DNA of 64,000 nt from Halocaridina rubra (GCA_037179515.1 JAXCGZ010020854.1:12501-76500); one strand, 5' to 3'; positions 13,586 to 25,832 are shown, numbered from the stretch's first letter. Notes: generated by a model from the letters alone, not told the origin. Program-made: numbers and translations.

Positions 13586-15568
13586 TACCTAATTGTGCTT
13601 ACGGGAAAAAGTCCCATGCTCGAACTCCCCGTCTCCTGGTCGGTTCCATCTTTGTAATTAGTGATACTTATCATACTTGTTCTTAAAACTATGGATTAAG
13701 TTACCATTAACTACCTCCTCGCTTAACTAATTCCAATTATCAACTACTCTTACACTAAAAAAGTACTGTCTCACATCCTGCAAAGAAGTGTTCTTACGAA
13801 GCTTCTGTCTATAATCCCTAGTTCTAGTGCCAGCCATATCAAAATATCGATCTCTATCCACTCTGTCATAACCATGAAAGAATTTAAAAACAGTCACCAT
13901 AGTTCTCCTAGCTTCGAGTGATGATAAGTCTAATTCCCTAAGCCTCTCCTCATAACTGAGATTGCGTATTTTATCACCAGTTTCGTGGCATGTTTTTGAA
14001 CTTTTTCCAGCTTACTTATGTAATTTTTCAAGTGTGGATTCCAAAAAAAGGGGCTGCATATTTAAGCTTTGGCCTCACATAGTTTACATAAATATTTCTT
14101 AACATTTCCTTGTCCATGTGCCTGAAGGCTACCCTTACATTGGCTAAGAAAGCATATGCTGCCAAGTACTATGCCATTTATAAGTATTTCTGGAGACAAA
14201 TCTACCAGTATGTTTACTCCTAGATCTATCATTCTCTGTCTCTTGAAGTTCTGCTCCTGCCATTGAGTATTCAAGCTTAGGCCTTCTTGCACTTGTACCC
14301 ATTCTCATTACCTTACATCTAGAAGTGCTGAACTTCATTAGCCACTTTTCTGACCATCCATTCCAATTATATTTCCACCTATTCTCGCCATTACTTGCAG
14401 CTTCTAAATATGTTTTCCGTGTGGAACCGTATCAAATGCCCTCTGGAAGTCTAGGAATATGCAATCTGCCCAGCCCTCTCTTTCCTGTAAGATTTGGCTT
14501 ACCTCATCATAAAATTCTAATAAGTTTGTTACTGTTGATCTACCTTCTCTGAAGCCATGTTGCCTCACTGACAAAAAGTTGAAGGATTCCAAGTGAAGAG
14601 AGATATGTTTCCTTAGTAGTTTCTCCATAACTTTGCAAACTATGCTGGTCAAGGAAACTGGTCTATAGTTCAGAGCCGTATCCCTCCTTCCCTTTTTGAA
14701 GATAGGTATCACATTTGCTTGTTTCCAGCATCTTGGAATCTCCCCCGACTCCAGTGACTCCTTAAATATGATACTTAGTGCAACTGATATTGTGTTTGCG
14801 CATTTTTTAAGCACATGAGGGGATATGTCATCAGGACCTGTAGCTTTATGAACATCTAAATACATCAGCGCTTTGCATACCTCTGTGGCTGTAAGGTTGA
14901 TGTTCTCTAATACCGGCCCTTGAGCTTCTATCACTGTAATCTGAGGGGGTGGGGTATTTTCTACTGTAAATACTGACTGAAACTCCTTTTTCAATTCTTT
15001 GCAGATCTCTTCATCCGTCTCAGTGATGCTTCCATCCGCTCTCTTTAGCCTTAAAACCTGTTCTTTTACCTTCAGTTTTCCTCTGATAAAGCTGTGGAAA
15101 AGCTTGGGATTTTCTTTAGCCTTCCTGGTGATGTCCCTCTCATAGTCTCTCTCTGCCTCTCTCCTTTTACTTAGGTAGTCATTTCTTGCTCTTTTGTAGG
15201 TTTGCCAGGCATTTATGTTTTTTCTCCTCCTATACCTTTTCCAGCATTTGTCTCTCCACTCCTTAGCTCTTTTACACCCATTATCGAACCATTTCTCTCT
15301 GGCATGAATTACACCTACTTTGGTGACAGGTATGCAGCAATCTACTATCTTCCCATATTTCTCACAAAAGATGTCATACATTTCTTGTACAGATTTGTTG
15401 TAAAATAAGGTTCTCCAGTCAATAACTGCAAAAAGCTCATTCATTTTGATGTAATCTCCTTTCGGATAGTTCCTCCTCATGTCCTCAGTGCCTCTACTCT
15501 CAGGAAGAATATCTTCAATGATATACTCCATCAACAACACACAGTGGTCACTCTTTCCAATTGGTGGT
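13581..15568 (-). mobile_element. Chimeric LINE copy E
   Basis: The 3' part (13581 to about 14445) is diverged from the full copy, frameshifted, and lacks about 240 bases including RT motifs B and C. From about 14445 to 15568 it is nearly identical to the full copy. It carries a 378-codon open frame (15540-14404) running from the end of the endonuclease to RT motif A. It is cut at 15568 and joined to copy F. Confidence 0.85.
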
Positions 15569-16098
15569 GTGATTACCTAATTGTGTTTACGGGAAAGAGC
15601 CCAAAGCTCGTATCTTCCCGTCTCCTGATCGCTTCCATTTTAGACTTAGTGATACTTATCATACCTGTCCTTAAAACTATGGATTGAGATAGCATTAACT
15701 ACCTCCTCGCTTAGCGAATTCCAATTATCAACTACTCTTACACTGAAAAACTATTTCCTTACATCCTGCAAAGAAGTTTTCTTACGAAGCTTCAAACTAT
15801 GACCTCTAGTTCTAGAGCCAGCCATATCAAAATATCGATCCCTATCCACTCTATCATAACCATGAAGGAATTTAAAGACTGCCACCATATCCCCCCTCAC
15901 TCTTCTAGCTTCGAGTGATGGTAAGTCTAATTCCCTCAGCCTCTCATCATAACTGAGATTGCGTATTTCTGGCACCAGTTTCGTGGCATGTCTTTGAACT
16001 TTTTCAAGCTTAGCTATGTGTTTTTTCAAGTGCGGATTCCAAAAGGGGGCTGCATATTCGAGTTTTGGCCTCACATAGGTTACATAAATATTTCTGAA
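15569..16098 (-). mobile_element. 5'-truncated LINE copy F
   Basis: 3' 530 bases of the same LINE with one tail unit and an open C-terminal frame (16074-15751). It is separated from copy G by nine bases (16099-16107). Confidence 0.88.
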
Positions 16099-16199
16099 TG
16101 TGTTTCTGTGATTACCTAATTGTGATTACCTAATTGTGTTTACGGGAAAGAGCCCAAAGCTCGTATCTTCCCGTCTCCTGATCGGTTCCATTTTTAGAC

Positions 16200-19022
16200 T
16201 TAGTAATACTTATCGTACCTGTCCTTAAAACTATGGATTGAGATAGCATTAACTACCTCCTCGCTTAGCGAATTCCAATTATCAACTACTCTTACACTGA
16301 AAAAGTATTTCCTTACATCCTGCAAACAAGTTTTCTTACGAAGCTTCAAACTATGACCTCTAGTTCTAGAGCCAGCCATATCAAAATATCGATCCCTATC
16401 CACTCTATCATAACCATGAAGGAATTTAAAGACTGTCACCATATCCCCACTTACTCTTCTAGCTTCGAGTGATGGCAAGTCTAATTCCCTCAGCCTCTCA
16501 TCATAACTGAGATTGCATATTTCTGGCACCAGTTTCGTGGCATGTCTTTGAACTTTTTCAAGCTTAGCTATGTGCTTTTTCAAGTGCGGATTCCAAAAGG
16601 GGGCTGCATATTCGAGTTTTGGCCTCACATAGGTTACATAAATATTTCTGAACATTTCCTTGTCCATGTGCCTGAAGGCTACCCTTACATTTGATAAGAG
16701 TGCATATGCTGCCCTTACTACGCCATTTATATGTATTTCTGGAGACAAATCTGCCAATATGTTTACTCCTAGATCTCTCTCATTTTCTGTCTCTTGAAGT
16801 TGTACTCCAGCCACCGAGTAGTCAAGCTTGGGCCTTCTTGCACTTGTACCCATTCTCATTACCTTACATTTTGAGGTATTGAATTTCATTAACCACTTTT
16901 CTGACCACTCATGCAGATTATTTAGATCCTCCTGAAGTTCTCTACCATTGTTCTCGTTTTTTACTTTCTTCACAATCTTTGCATCATCTGCAAACATATT
17001 CATGAATGAATTTACAGACTCTGGTAGGTCATTTACATATACAAGGAACAAAAGTGGCCCTAAAACTGAACCCTGTGGAACTCCACTACTAAATCTTCTC
17101 CATTCAGACACTGAGTGTCTTACTCTAACCCTCTGTTCCCTTCCTTCTAAGTAAGTTTTTATCCATTCCAAGACATTTCCACCTATTCTAGCCATTGATT
17201 GCAGCTTCCTAATAAGTCTCCCATGTGGAACAGTGTCAAACGCTTTCTGGAAGTCTAGGAATATGCAATCTGCCCAGCCCTCTCTTTCCTGTAAGATTTG
17301 GCTTACCTCATCATAAAATTCTAATAAGTTTGTTACTGTTGATCTTCCTTCTCTGAAGCCATGTTGCCTCACTGACAAAAAGTTGAAGGATTCCAAGTGA
17401 AGAGAGATATGTTTCCTTAGTAGTTTCTCCATAAGTTTGCAAACTATGCTGGTCAAGGAAACTGGTCTATAGTTCAGAGCCGTATCCCTCCTTCCCTTTT
17501 TGAAGATAGGTATCACATTTGCTTGTTTCCAGCATCTTGGAATCTCCCCCGACTCCAGTGACTCCTTAAATATGATACTTAGTGCCACTGATATTGTGTT
17601 TGCGCATTTTTTAAGCACATGAGGGGATATGTCATCAGGACCTGTAGCTTTATGAACATCTAAATCCATCAGCGCTTTGCATACCTCTGTGGCTGTAAGG
17701 TTGATGTTCTCTAATACCGGCCCTTGAGCTTCTATCACTGTAATCTGAGGGGGTGGGGTATTTTCTACTGTAAATACTGACTGAAACTCCTTGTTCAATT
17801 CTTTGCAGATCTCTTCATCCGTCTCAGTGATGCTTCCATCCGCTCTCTTTAGCCTTAAAACCTGTTCTTTTACCTTCAGTTTTCCTCTGATAAAGCTGTG
17901 GAAAAGCTTGGGATTTTCTTTAGCCTTCCTGGTGATGTCCCTCTCATAATCTCTCTCTGCCTCTCTCCTTTTACTTAGGTAGTCATTTCTTGCTCTTTTG
18001 TAGGTTTGCCAGGCATTTATGTTTTTTCTCCTCCTATACCTTTTCCAGCATTTGTCTCTCCACTCCTTAGCTCTTTTACACCCATTATCGAACCATTTCT
18101 CTCTGGCATGAATTACACCTACTTTGGTGACAGGTATGCAGCAATCTACTATCTTCCCATATTTCTCACAAAAGATGTCATACATTTCTTGTACAGATTT
18201 GTTGTAAAATAAGGTTCTCCAGTCAATAACTGCAAAAAGCTCATTCATTTTGATGTAATCCCCTTTCGGATAGTTCCTCCTCATGTCCTCTGTGCCTCTA
18301 CTCTCAGGAAGAATGTCTTCAATGATATACTCCATCAACAACACACAGTGGTCACTCTTTCCAATTGGTGGTTCATACTCAATATTTTCAATATCCAACA
18401 CATTATCTGTGAACACTAGATCAAGTAGTGATGGCTCATCCCCACCCCTGGCTCTTGTTGGTTCCATTACATGTTGGTGTAGGAAATTCCCTTGTACGCA
18501 ATCTAGGAATCTTGCCCCGAATGAGTCCTCACCACTGTGTGGGTCAAGATTTATCCAATCTATCTCTTTATGATTAAAGTCTCCCATAATCAAAATCCTA
18601 CATTTTTTCTCCCGTGCCATGTTAACAACTGAGTTTATGACTTCAATAGTACCTATATGACTTTCCTCATAAATTTCAAGCCTATTTTGGTTCCTTGGTG
18701 GGTTGTATACAACAGTTATTATAATGCTCTCTGACCCAGTATTTATGCGAGCAACAAGAAATTCCCTGAACTCACTTTCTATAGCCAAGTTTATTTCTTC
18801 AACTTGAATCCTCTCACTTATGAGCAGTGCTATCCCTCCACCAGTCCTCTCAGATCTTTCGACCCTTAGTATTCTGAAGCCCTTAGGAAAAACTGTGACA
18901 CTGTTTATGTCCTCACTCAACTTAGTCTCTGTAATTGCTACTATATCTGCCTTACTGTTGTGGATCCTATCTTTTAATTCTACTGCCTTACCAGCTAATC
19001 CATCAGCATTTGTGTATAACAA
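16200..19022 (-). CDS. LINE ORF2: endonuclease and reverse transcriptase
   Basis: About 940 codons. APE-type endonuclease signatures: TETK at 31-34, GDFN at 147-150, LDLVFTD at 200-206, SDH at 223-225. The reverse transcriptase follows: GPDDISPHVLKK, FLDFQKAFD (motif A), SGVPQGSVLGPLLF (motif B), FADD at 677-680 (motif C). The C-terminus ends near [18 protein letters not shown]. The first codon of the stretch given is TTG, and the first in-frame ATG is codon 135, inside the endonuclease domain. Normal initiation would therefore destroy the enzyme, and expression must be coupled to ORF1. Belongs to the CR1/L2/Jockey group by RT and EN sequence; the exact clade is not determined. Confidence 0.9.
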   Translation of the reverse strand: MLYTNADGLAGKAVELKDRIHNSKADIVAITETKLSEDINSVTVFPKGFRILRVERSERTGGGIALLISERIQVEEINLAIESEFREFLVARINTGSESIIITVVYNPPRNQNRLEIYEESHIGTIEVINSVVNMAREKKCRILIMGDFNHKEIDWINLDPHSGEDSFGARFLDCVQGNFLHQHVMEPTRARGGDEPSLLDLVFTDNVLDIENIEYEPPIGKSDHCVLLMEYIIEDILPESRGTEDMRRNYPKGDYIKMNELFAVIDWRTLFYNKSVQEMYDIFCEKYGKIVDCCIPVTKVGVIHAREKWFDNGCKRAKEWRDKCWKRYRRRKNINAWQTYKRARNDYLSKRREAERDYERDITRKAKENPKLFHSFIRGKLKVKEQVLRLKRADGSITETDEEICKELNKEFQSVFTVENTPPPQITVIEAQGPVLENINLTATEVCKALMDLDVHKATGPDDISPHVLKKCANTISVALSIIFKESLESGEIPRCWKQANVIPIFKKGRRDTALNYRPVSLTSIVCKLMEKLLRKHISLHLESFNFLSVRQHGFREGRSTVTNLLEFYDEVSQILQEREGWADCIFLDFQKAFDTVPHGRLIRKLQSMARIGGNVLEWIKTYLEGREQRVRVRHSVSEWRRFSSGVPQGSVLGPLLFLVYVNDLPESVNSFMNMFADDAKIVKKVKNENNGRELQEDLNNLHEWSEKWLMKFNTSKCKVMRMGTSARRPKLDYSVAGVQLQETENERDLGVNILADLSPEIHINGVVRAAYALLSNVRVAFRHMDKEMFRNIYVTYVRPKLEYAAPFWNPHLKKHIAKLEKVQRHATKLVPEICNLSYDERLRELDLPSLEARRVSGDMVTVFKFLHGYDRVDRDRYFDMAGSRTRGHSLKLRKKTCLQDVRKYFFSVRVVDNWNSLSEEVVNAISIHSFKDRYDKYY

Positions 19023-19024
19023 TC

Positions 19025-20104
19025 TTAATGAGGCCCCATCCCCTGATCTTCTGTCATTAACTTCTTTATCTCCCCTTTGTCTGGAAGTATTCTGTAACGA
19101 AAATTTTTCTTCTCTTCTTCATTTCTTTCATCATTTAACCTTCTTGCCTCTTGCAACAAGTTTTTGATCTTTCCCATCTCTTCCTGTGTTCTGTATCGTC
19201 TAATGAACACTTCTTTGCATTCTTGAAGGTCTTTTAGACTTTTTTTTCTCAACAATATTTCCCTACATGTTTCCCCTCTCTCAAAGGTTACTTTTGTTGG
19301 TCTCGGCTTTCCTTCCTTCGAATATTTACCTAGTTGGTGTATGTTTACAATATCCTCAGGGCCACATACTACTCCAAGCTTTCTTATCAGGTCTACAACC
19401 CTAGCTTTATTTTCTTCAAGTCTCCCCTGCCATGTTGGCTCCTGGGATTCACTTATGCCTGAGATTACCACTGTCTTCTCCTTATCAAGTGCCTGTCTGA
19501 TGAGTGGGTTTGCCCTTTCCATCACAACGTCTTTCAATTTTTTGATTACTGTCTCTTTATAGTCAACTGTTTGTATGTTTTCCAGTGCCACCACCTTTAC
19601 AGCCTCTTTTACTGCCACATTTCCCTTTAGTGCATCAGCAAAGGACGTTTTCATGGCATCATTTTCCATATTCAGCTCATGGAACTCTTTTCTGAACTGT
19701 TCAATGTTTTCCTTAATCTGAACATTCCAAGCAGCAATCTCGTCTCTCTCAGAAGAGAGCAGTGAACTAACATCTAATTCCTTTAGGTTGTCATTTAGCT
19801 GTTTGTTTTTATCTTCTTGTTTAGAAATTCTAGATTCTAGTTGACTCTTTTCCCCTTCCAGCTTCTTTATTCTTTTTTCTAGTTCCTTTCTCTCCTGCCC
19901 TTGTGCTTTATTTGCTTCCTCCAAAGATCTTATTTGTTCTCTGAGTGTTTCATTCTCTTTCATTTCTCCATCCATATTCCGAATTTTATCATCAAGGCTT
20001 ATAACCATTTCCTCTAACTTCTTGATTCTCTGTTTAAGTCCCCTGATGACTACCCCTTCTCCCGACCCATGGGTGGGAGAGGTTTGGGACAGAGATGGCT
20101 TCAT
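19025..20104 (-). CDS. LINE ORF1 protein (coiled coil, RRM-like)
   Basis: 359 residues. About residues 20-110 are a long heptad-rich coiled coil (repeated KKLE, LEE, REQIRSLEE patterns) suited to trimerisation. Residues from about 210 contain VVISGIS, KVTFERG and a basic segment with LLRKKSL and FIRRYRT. This recalls the RRM/C-terminal RNA-binding module of LINE ORF1 proteins, which coat the element RNA. The frame ends at TAA 19025-19027. The 3' part overlaps the open -1 frame that runs into ORF2. Confidence 0.8.
   Translation of the reverse strand: MKPSLSQTSPTHGSGEGVVIRGLKQRIKKLEEMVISLDDKIRNMDGEMKENETLREQIRSLEEANKAQGQERKELEKRIKKLEGEKSQLESRISKQEDKNKQLNDNLKELDVSSLLSSERDEIAAWNVQIKENIEQFRKEFHELNMENDAMKTSFADALKGNVAVKEAVKVVALENIQTVDYKETVIKKLKDVVMERANPLIRQALDKEKTVVISGISESQEPTWQGRLEENKARVVDLIRKLGVVCGPEDIVNIHQLGKYSKEGKPRPTKVTFERGETCREILLRKKSLKDLQECKEVFIRRYRTQEEMGKIKNLLQEARRLNDERNEEEKKNFRYRILPDKGEIKKLMTEDQGMGPH
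19100..19106 (-). promoter_or_regulatory. Candidate -1 ribosomal frameshift site (A AAT TTT)
   Basis: On the minus strand the heptamer AAATTTT fits the X XXY YYZ pattern in the ORF1 reading frame: codons AAT at 19105-19103 and TTT at 19102-19100. A -1 slip enters the ORF2 frame, whose last upstream stop is TGA at 19121-19119, and stays open into the endonuclease. No downstream pseudoknot was worked out. Confidence 0.5.
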
Positions 20105-20932
20105 TTTTATGTTCTCCCTCTCACAGAATATAGAAAGAAGACGAGAAAGAAGAAAAAAAAGAAAAGAGAAAAACTTCTAATTTAGCTTCACACAGAATTT
20201 TTATATCTCCATATAAGTGCTATTTAGTGACTCAGTTTGTCTCCTTTCCGGTAACACACATCTTAACTTGAAAACTTGACCATGGTAATTTAAGTATAAA
20301 AAGAAAAAGAAAAACAAAAGTCAAACCTGAAGGAAAATTCGAATTTGTGTTTGAGGTGGCACCCACCTGTTTCTGTTATATATTCTTCCTAACTGATAAA
20401 CTGACTTGCTAACCAAGATATGTTATCACGGGATTAGAGTTTACATTTAACTCAATATATATACAAAATAACAAAATAGTAAAAGAGAAAGCTAAAAGAA
20501 AAGCAAAAAAATGAAGAAAATAAGACTGCTGTACTACTTGGCAACTTACCTCAGTACCGTTGACAGGTGGGTATTTGGTAATTTTTTTTTTTCTTTTATT
20601 ATTCAATTTTTTCGTGTATCAAACTAACTAACTAGTTAATATAAATGGGAAGGATACTGATTTTAACAATATATAGAACCACAGGATCAGGTAAACGGCC
20701 AAAGAGCTTTCCCCAGTTTACACAAAAAATTAGGTAATGTGATGTGATGGCTCCACCTCTGGCAACTCTTCTAGATTTCCCTCAAGGCAGAACTGGACGG
20801 CAGCTTCTCTCTCTTCTTCACGAAAAAGTTCTCATTTTTTTTCCTTTAATATGAACAGTCTCGTCTTACAACAAATATAAGTTTTTGTACTCACAATACT
20901 CTGCAGGATTTCAGATTTATGGAAATTATGGT

Positions 20933-21234
<302 letters not shown>

Positions 21235-21872
21235 TCATATATGCACAAACAGTAATATAATAATTATCATTGAGTACAAAAATAGAATCTAACAGGAGAC
21301 GGGGAGTTACGAGCATAGAACTCTTTCCCATAAGCACAATTAGGTCATTATAATTAGGTAATTACACGCGTAAAAAAAAAAAAAAAAAATGGAAGGAGGG
21401 TCAGTAATAGTACAATATAGTTGAGTCTCCCTCCAACTTAAGCGTTTGGAAAAATATGTTTTCTATAGTTGTTCTCTATGACTAAAACATATATGTAACC
21501 AGATAAAACCACTTGCTTTGTTTAACTATTTATGAGATCACGTATTATTAGCTAAGTTAATACAAGCACATTTTCTAGTACGTGTGTATATCTTTGTTCA
21601 AAATCTGGATTATTGTTATATTCAACATCCTAACTGGGTATTAAATATTTTCTGGATTTTGAATACATCAATATATTGTATTTTTGATACCAGAACAAAA
21701 TATAATTATTGTTCAAATAAATCACTGAATTTGAGTTTTTGTAATGAAAAGGAAATATAAAAAATTATTAATATTTACTATTAGTGTAAAACTAAGAGCT
21801 CCTAATTGGAGAAAGATTCTATAATCTGAATATATATAATTTACAATCAAGTAGTAGTTCTTATAATGGCAT

Positions 21873-21911
<39 letters not shown>

Positions 21912-21926
21912 CCTATCTATCTATCT
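21873..21926. repeat. (CTAT)n microsatellite
   Basis: About 13 units with one CTAC. Confidence 0.95.
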
Positions 21927-22299
21927 TAAAAAAAAGTCAGGTGACTTTTTTATAGATTTAGTCTTTGAAATATGATTTATTGTCTTTGAAAACGTGAAGT
22001 ATATTTTTATACTAGTCTTGATCAGTGTTTTCTATCATAAACTCTATATTAAGTGTTATTAAATGCTTATTAATTCTATAAGTACTAATGTTTCGTGTTA
22101 GCATAAATTCCTTCTGAAATGGAGAGAAAAACTCATTTTCAGTACTGCAGTTATTTGTCTAATAATTCTATATGTTATAAATTATCTAACTTTTCTGAAT
22201 ATTTTTTTAAAATTAATAGAGAGGAAATAAGTTCATTTCCATCATTTCCATGATTGGGAAAAAGAAAATGAAATATAAGTGAGAAACATTACACAAAAG

Positions 22300-23490
22300 C
22301 AGCCCCTCTCATTATGGGAGAAATGCTGTCTCCCCCTCTCCATTTGTTTACATTTTGAAGATGAGCTCCGGAAAGCTCTTAACGGGTGACATTCGTCGTT
22401 ATTATGAGGGTAATGGTAATTTTCATTTTATTTAGCAATAAGTTAGGGGTACATCGGCATATTATCATAAGTTTTATTCCTGATGTTGGATAATTTTTGG
22501 CTTTTTTAGATCCGTAAGTCATGGGGCAAATGCTGTGTCCCTCCCCATTTGTTTACAATTTGATGAGCTCCGGAGAGCTCATAATGGGTGAGATTCGTTG
22601 TTATTATGAGGGTAACTGGTGTTTTCGTTTTATTTAGCAGTAAGTGAAGGGTACATGTGCTTATTATTGTGAGTTTTATTCGTAATGCTTGATAATTAAT
22701 GGTTTTTAAGAACCGTAAGTCATGGGGGGGGGACAAGGTTTGTGTCCTTCCCCATTTGTTGACATTTTGATGCACTCCAGAAAGCTGTTTTTTGCTGCCA
22801 TTTTTCATTATTATAAGGATTATTGGTGTATATGTATTTTCTACCTGTATGTAAGGGCTTCATCAGCATATTACTAAGTTTTATTCCTAATAGTGGATAA
22901 AAATCCTTTCGACTTTTCTTTTTGAGCCTGTCCATTTCCTGTTGTGTAACATTCTCATGTGTTCCTTGTTCTTAATCTTCTACTTTTTCTTCGTTCACTT
23001 TTTTATTAGTGCCCCTGCCCATTGAGGACAATTTTCTTGCCTCCTGGTGTCACAAAAAAAATTAATGGCTTTTTAGATGCCTAAGTTATTGGGGAAATTT
23101 TATGTGTCCCTCCCAATTTGTTGACATTTTGATACACTCCAGAAAGCTCTTCTTTGGTGTCATATATCATATTATGAGGATAATCTGTGTATTCATTTTA
23201 TCAGCCTTTACATAAGGACCGCTTCTACATATAATTAGTTTTATTCCTAATGTTGGACAATTTTTGGCTTTTTAGAGTCCAGAAATTGTGAGAAATGCTT
23301 CATGTCCTTTTCCATTAATTGAAAGTTGGAAGACAAGCTCCTTAAAGCTCATCATGGTTGACATTCATCAATAGGGTAATGGTTGTTTCCATCCTTTGTA
23401 GCAATACTTTAGGGCTACTTCTGTATGCTTTTATTAGTTTTATTGATATGGCTTTTGAAGTCGTAAGTTTTTTACAATTACATGTGTCTT
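22300..23490. repeat. Degenerate tandem repeat, unit about 200-215 bases
   Basis: Markers ccccatttgttgacattttg-like followed by cactccagaaagctc recur near 22331, 22532, 22747, 23108 and 23309 (a weak unit near 23020). Each is followed by ttattatgagggtaat, agttttattcctaatgttgg and ggctttttagat motifs. The units are well diverged. The short open frames here are not coding. Confidence 0.75.
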
Positions 23491-25072
23491 CCTTTTGAAG
23501 GGAAAGCCAACCCGAGCAAGCCTAACCTAACCTGAAAATGATTAATTTATGATTATTTAAAAAGTCAGTTCATTCAAAACTCACAAAAAAATCTTATGAT
23601 ATCGAGACCTACTTTAACAACTTAAAATAGCGGGGAATTAGATGAGTGCAAAAGTAAAAAAATACCATTGCTATATATTCCTTCATTGTGCATACGTCAT
23701 TGTCACTGCTGCTTCCGCCAGATCTAAATTGTAGTTATTGTGATATTCCAGTTTTTATAGAGCACTTTTTCCTTTATTAACACCGTTATAGAAGAAATCT
23801 AATTTCTTCTCCATATCTTGCTAACCTTAGTAATTAGCAATTTTTCCATGTCATTACTTGTGGGTGATGGTTCAAAGAACTAATTGATACCAGGTAAGAT
23901 TGTTTCTGCTGTAATAAAATTTATTCTGTCATCAGCGAGTGTTTTAGATGGTCTCACCTCCATGGTAAGCGTTCTCACTATATTTCCTTGCTAAATGTAT
24001 TACTTTCCTTTGAATAATTTAGGATGTATCTATGGACTAACTGAATAAGAGAAAGACCCCCTCCAGTTAAACAGTTTATTTTTCTTTTGTGAATGCAGTA
24101 CTCGACTATATATTTAGTAATATATAAACAGCTGAAACAGGAAAATAATTAATATTAGAGGTCTGTGATTGGTACAGTATATTGATAAGGTATGTCGTCG
24201 ATTGGTGAATTTATTGTCAAATAGTATAACAGTATAACCTTTTTAGACATCATCTGTTACTACTTATGTATGTTTTATGAAGAATATGCTTCTTGAAATC
24301 TGCACATATTTAGGCTATTAAAGGAACCCAAGATAAGAGAGAATTATAAATTATTGCAGTATATATTTACCTTCACATGCTCAAGGTATGAATTGATAAT
24401 ACAAAACACAAAAAAAATTATTATATAAATTATGCTCATAGTAGGAATAAAGTGAGCGTGCAGTGCTATCAGTCGCAGCCTGGTCTTGAAACCCTTACTT
24501 CTGTGAGGCCTGAGAGACTCTTGGCCAAGTAAAAGAGCTGTTGAGTAAGCAAAAACAATCAGTTCTCTAACTACTGTATTGTACTGTGCAGTAGTATATA
24601 ATTATTTGTAGACAGTTGACCTAATTGTTATTTCTTTTTCAAAGCCAAAAGTGTCAACTAAGAGTGAATAAGACTCACATTTTAATTGTATTAAGGACAA
24701 ACAGACTATGATAGTCTGGTTTGAGGTGATAATATTTCATACAGCAATGATAAACCAGATGACAGTAATGATTATCAGGCTATGAAGGTTTGCATGATAA
24801 GAGTAAGTTTGTAGTACTTGAAGATTAGAATATTTTAACTGTCTTGTTAGCTTTGTGTATTGGTCATGGTTATATTATTCCAAACTTGTATTTTTACAAT
24901 GTTTCTAACCTGTTGTGCTGTTTGAAGTATAATTTTTATTTGTTATTCTTTTTTAATTTTTTGATTGCTATGTGTATTATAAATAAAGAGGATTATAGCA
25001 AGTGCTATAAGACTGTGTTCTATATGCTCTATTTTTTAATCCTACATTATATTTATATGCTTGTGATATGAT

Positions 25073-25232
25073 TTATGTGTCACTATTAATCTCCCTAATG
25101 GGGCTGGACACAGACAGGTTAGAGCTCGGGAATAAAGGCTGGATGCTCTTCCTAACATTCTACAGTGGGGTTGATCTCTGGTTTTCACTTTCTAAGTTGA
25201 GGGCTCTAACCATTGTGCAGTCTCCCAAGATA
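25073..25232 (-). mobile_element. SINE family S2
   Basis: Matches the S2 body on the minus strand (tggacacagacaggttagag, ggctggatgctcttcctaac), with the head at about 25190-25232. Confidence 0.78.
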
Positions 25233-25378
25233 TTATCCTAAAGGATATAATGTTCATTAAAGTGATACCGGTATGAGCTTTGTGCAATATCACGAATGAA
25301 ATTATTAAGTTAATACTAGGAAGAAATATCCCAGTGTGTTTATATAGTAACAGGAATTGTAAGTTAGAAAAGTTTGGT

Positions 25379-25503
25379 GACTACAGTGGCAGAGTTGTCA
25401 GAGTGCTCAACTCAGAGTTGACAGTCCATGGGGCGTTAGGTAGGGCACCCAGCTTCACTCTGTCTGTGTCCACCCACCATATTGGGGGCTAATAGTGACA
25501 CAC
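25379..25503 (+). mobile_element. SINE family S2
   Basis: Head ctacagtggcagagttgtca, then ggcgttaggtagggcaccca and the gtgtccacccacca tail region. Just upstream of LKB1 coding exon 1. Confidence 0.75.
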
Positions 25504-25682
25504 TAGACGAGGATATGTCAGAAAGTGTGATGGATCATTTATGGAACGGTTTAGCACTTTTTTAGATATAATCTTTAAGGTTGTTGAATTTGAGACATAA
25601 GTTTCATTCTCTCTGAGATTTATCACGTGAAAGCATAAAAACACTTATTGCAATATAAAATGGATCTTGGAAATAACCTTAG

Positions 25683-25832
25683 AGCAGGGTGCTCTAAGGT
25701 TATATACATTTATAATTCTAGTCACCAAATGTAACCTAACCTCTTCTATACCAACCTAACCTAACCTAATAAGTTTCTGGGTTATATAACTTTACATAGG
25801 GTTCTGGGGGTTACTCTGCTTTACAAGAGCTG
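25683..25832. repeat. TTAGG-like dispersed element (family M)
   Basis: Central ccaacctaacctaacctaat; right end gggggttactctgctttaca. Upstream of LKB1. Confidence 0.6.

Larger units (their letters stand above)
16108..20850 (-). mobile_element. CR1/Jockey-like non-LTR retrotransposon, full ORF1 and ORF2 (copy G)
   Basis: Minus-strand LINE with ORF1 (coiled coil) and ORF2 (APE endonuclease plus reverse transcriptase), both uninterrupted. Its 3' end is two copies of a 14-base unit that reads GTGATTACCTAATT on the plus strand, next to the motif gtttacgggaaagagccc. The 5' boundary is not visible; the region up to about 20850 has no other annotation and is taken as 5' UTR. At least nine other copies in the window share its 3' end. 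Intact frames suggest a recent insertion. Confidence 0.85.

Noticed and set aside
16691..18573. Plus-strand open frames across the LINE
   Set aside because: Antisense shadows of ORF2; the same shadows appear in each LINE copy.
22506..22935. Minus-strand frames of 71-100 codons
   Set aside because: They fall on units of the degenerate tandem repeat and lack protein-like composition.
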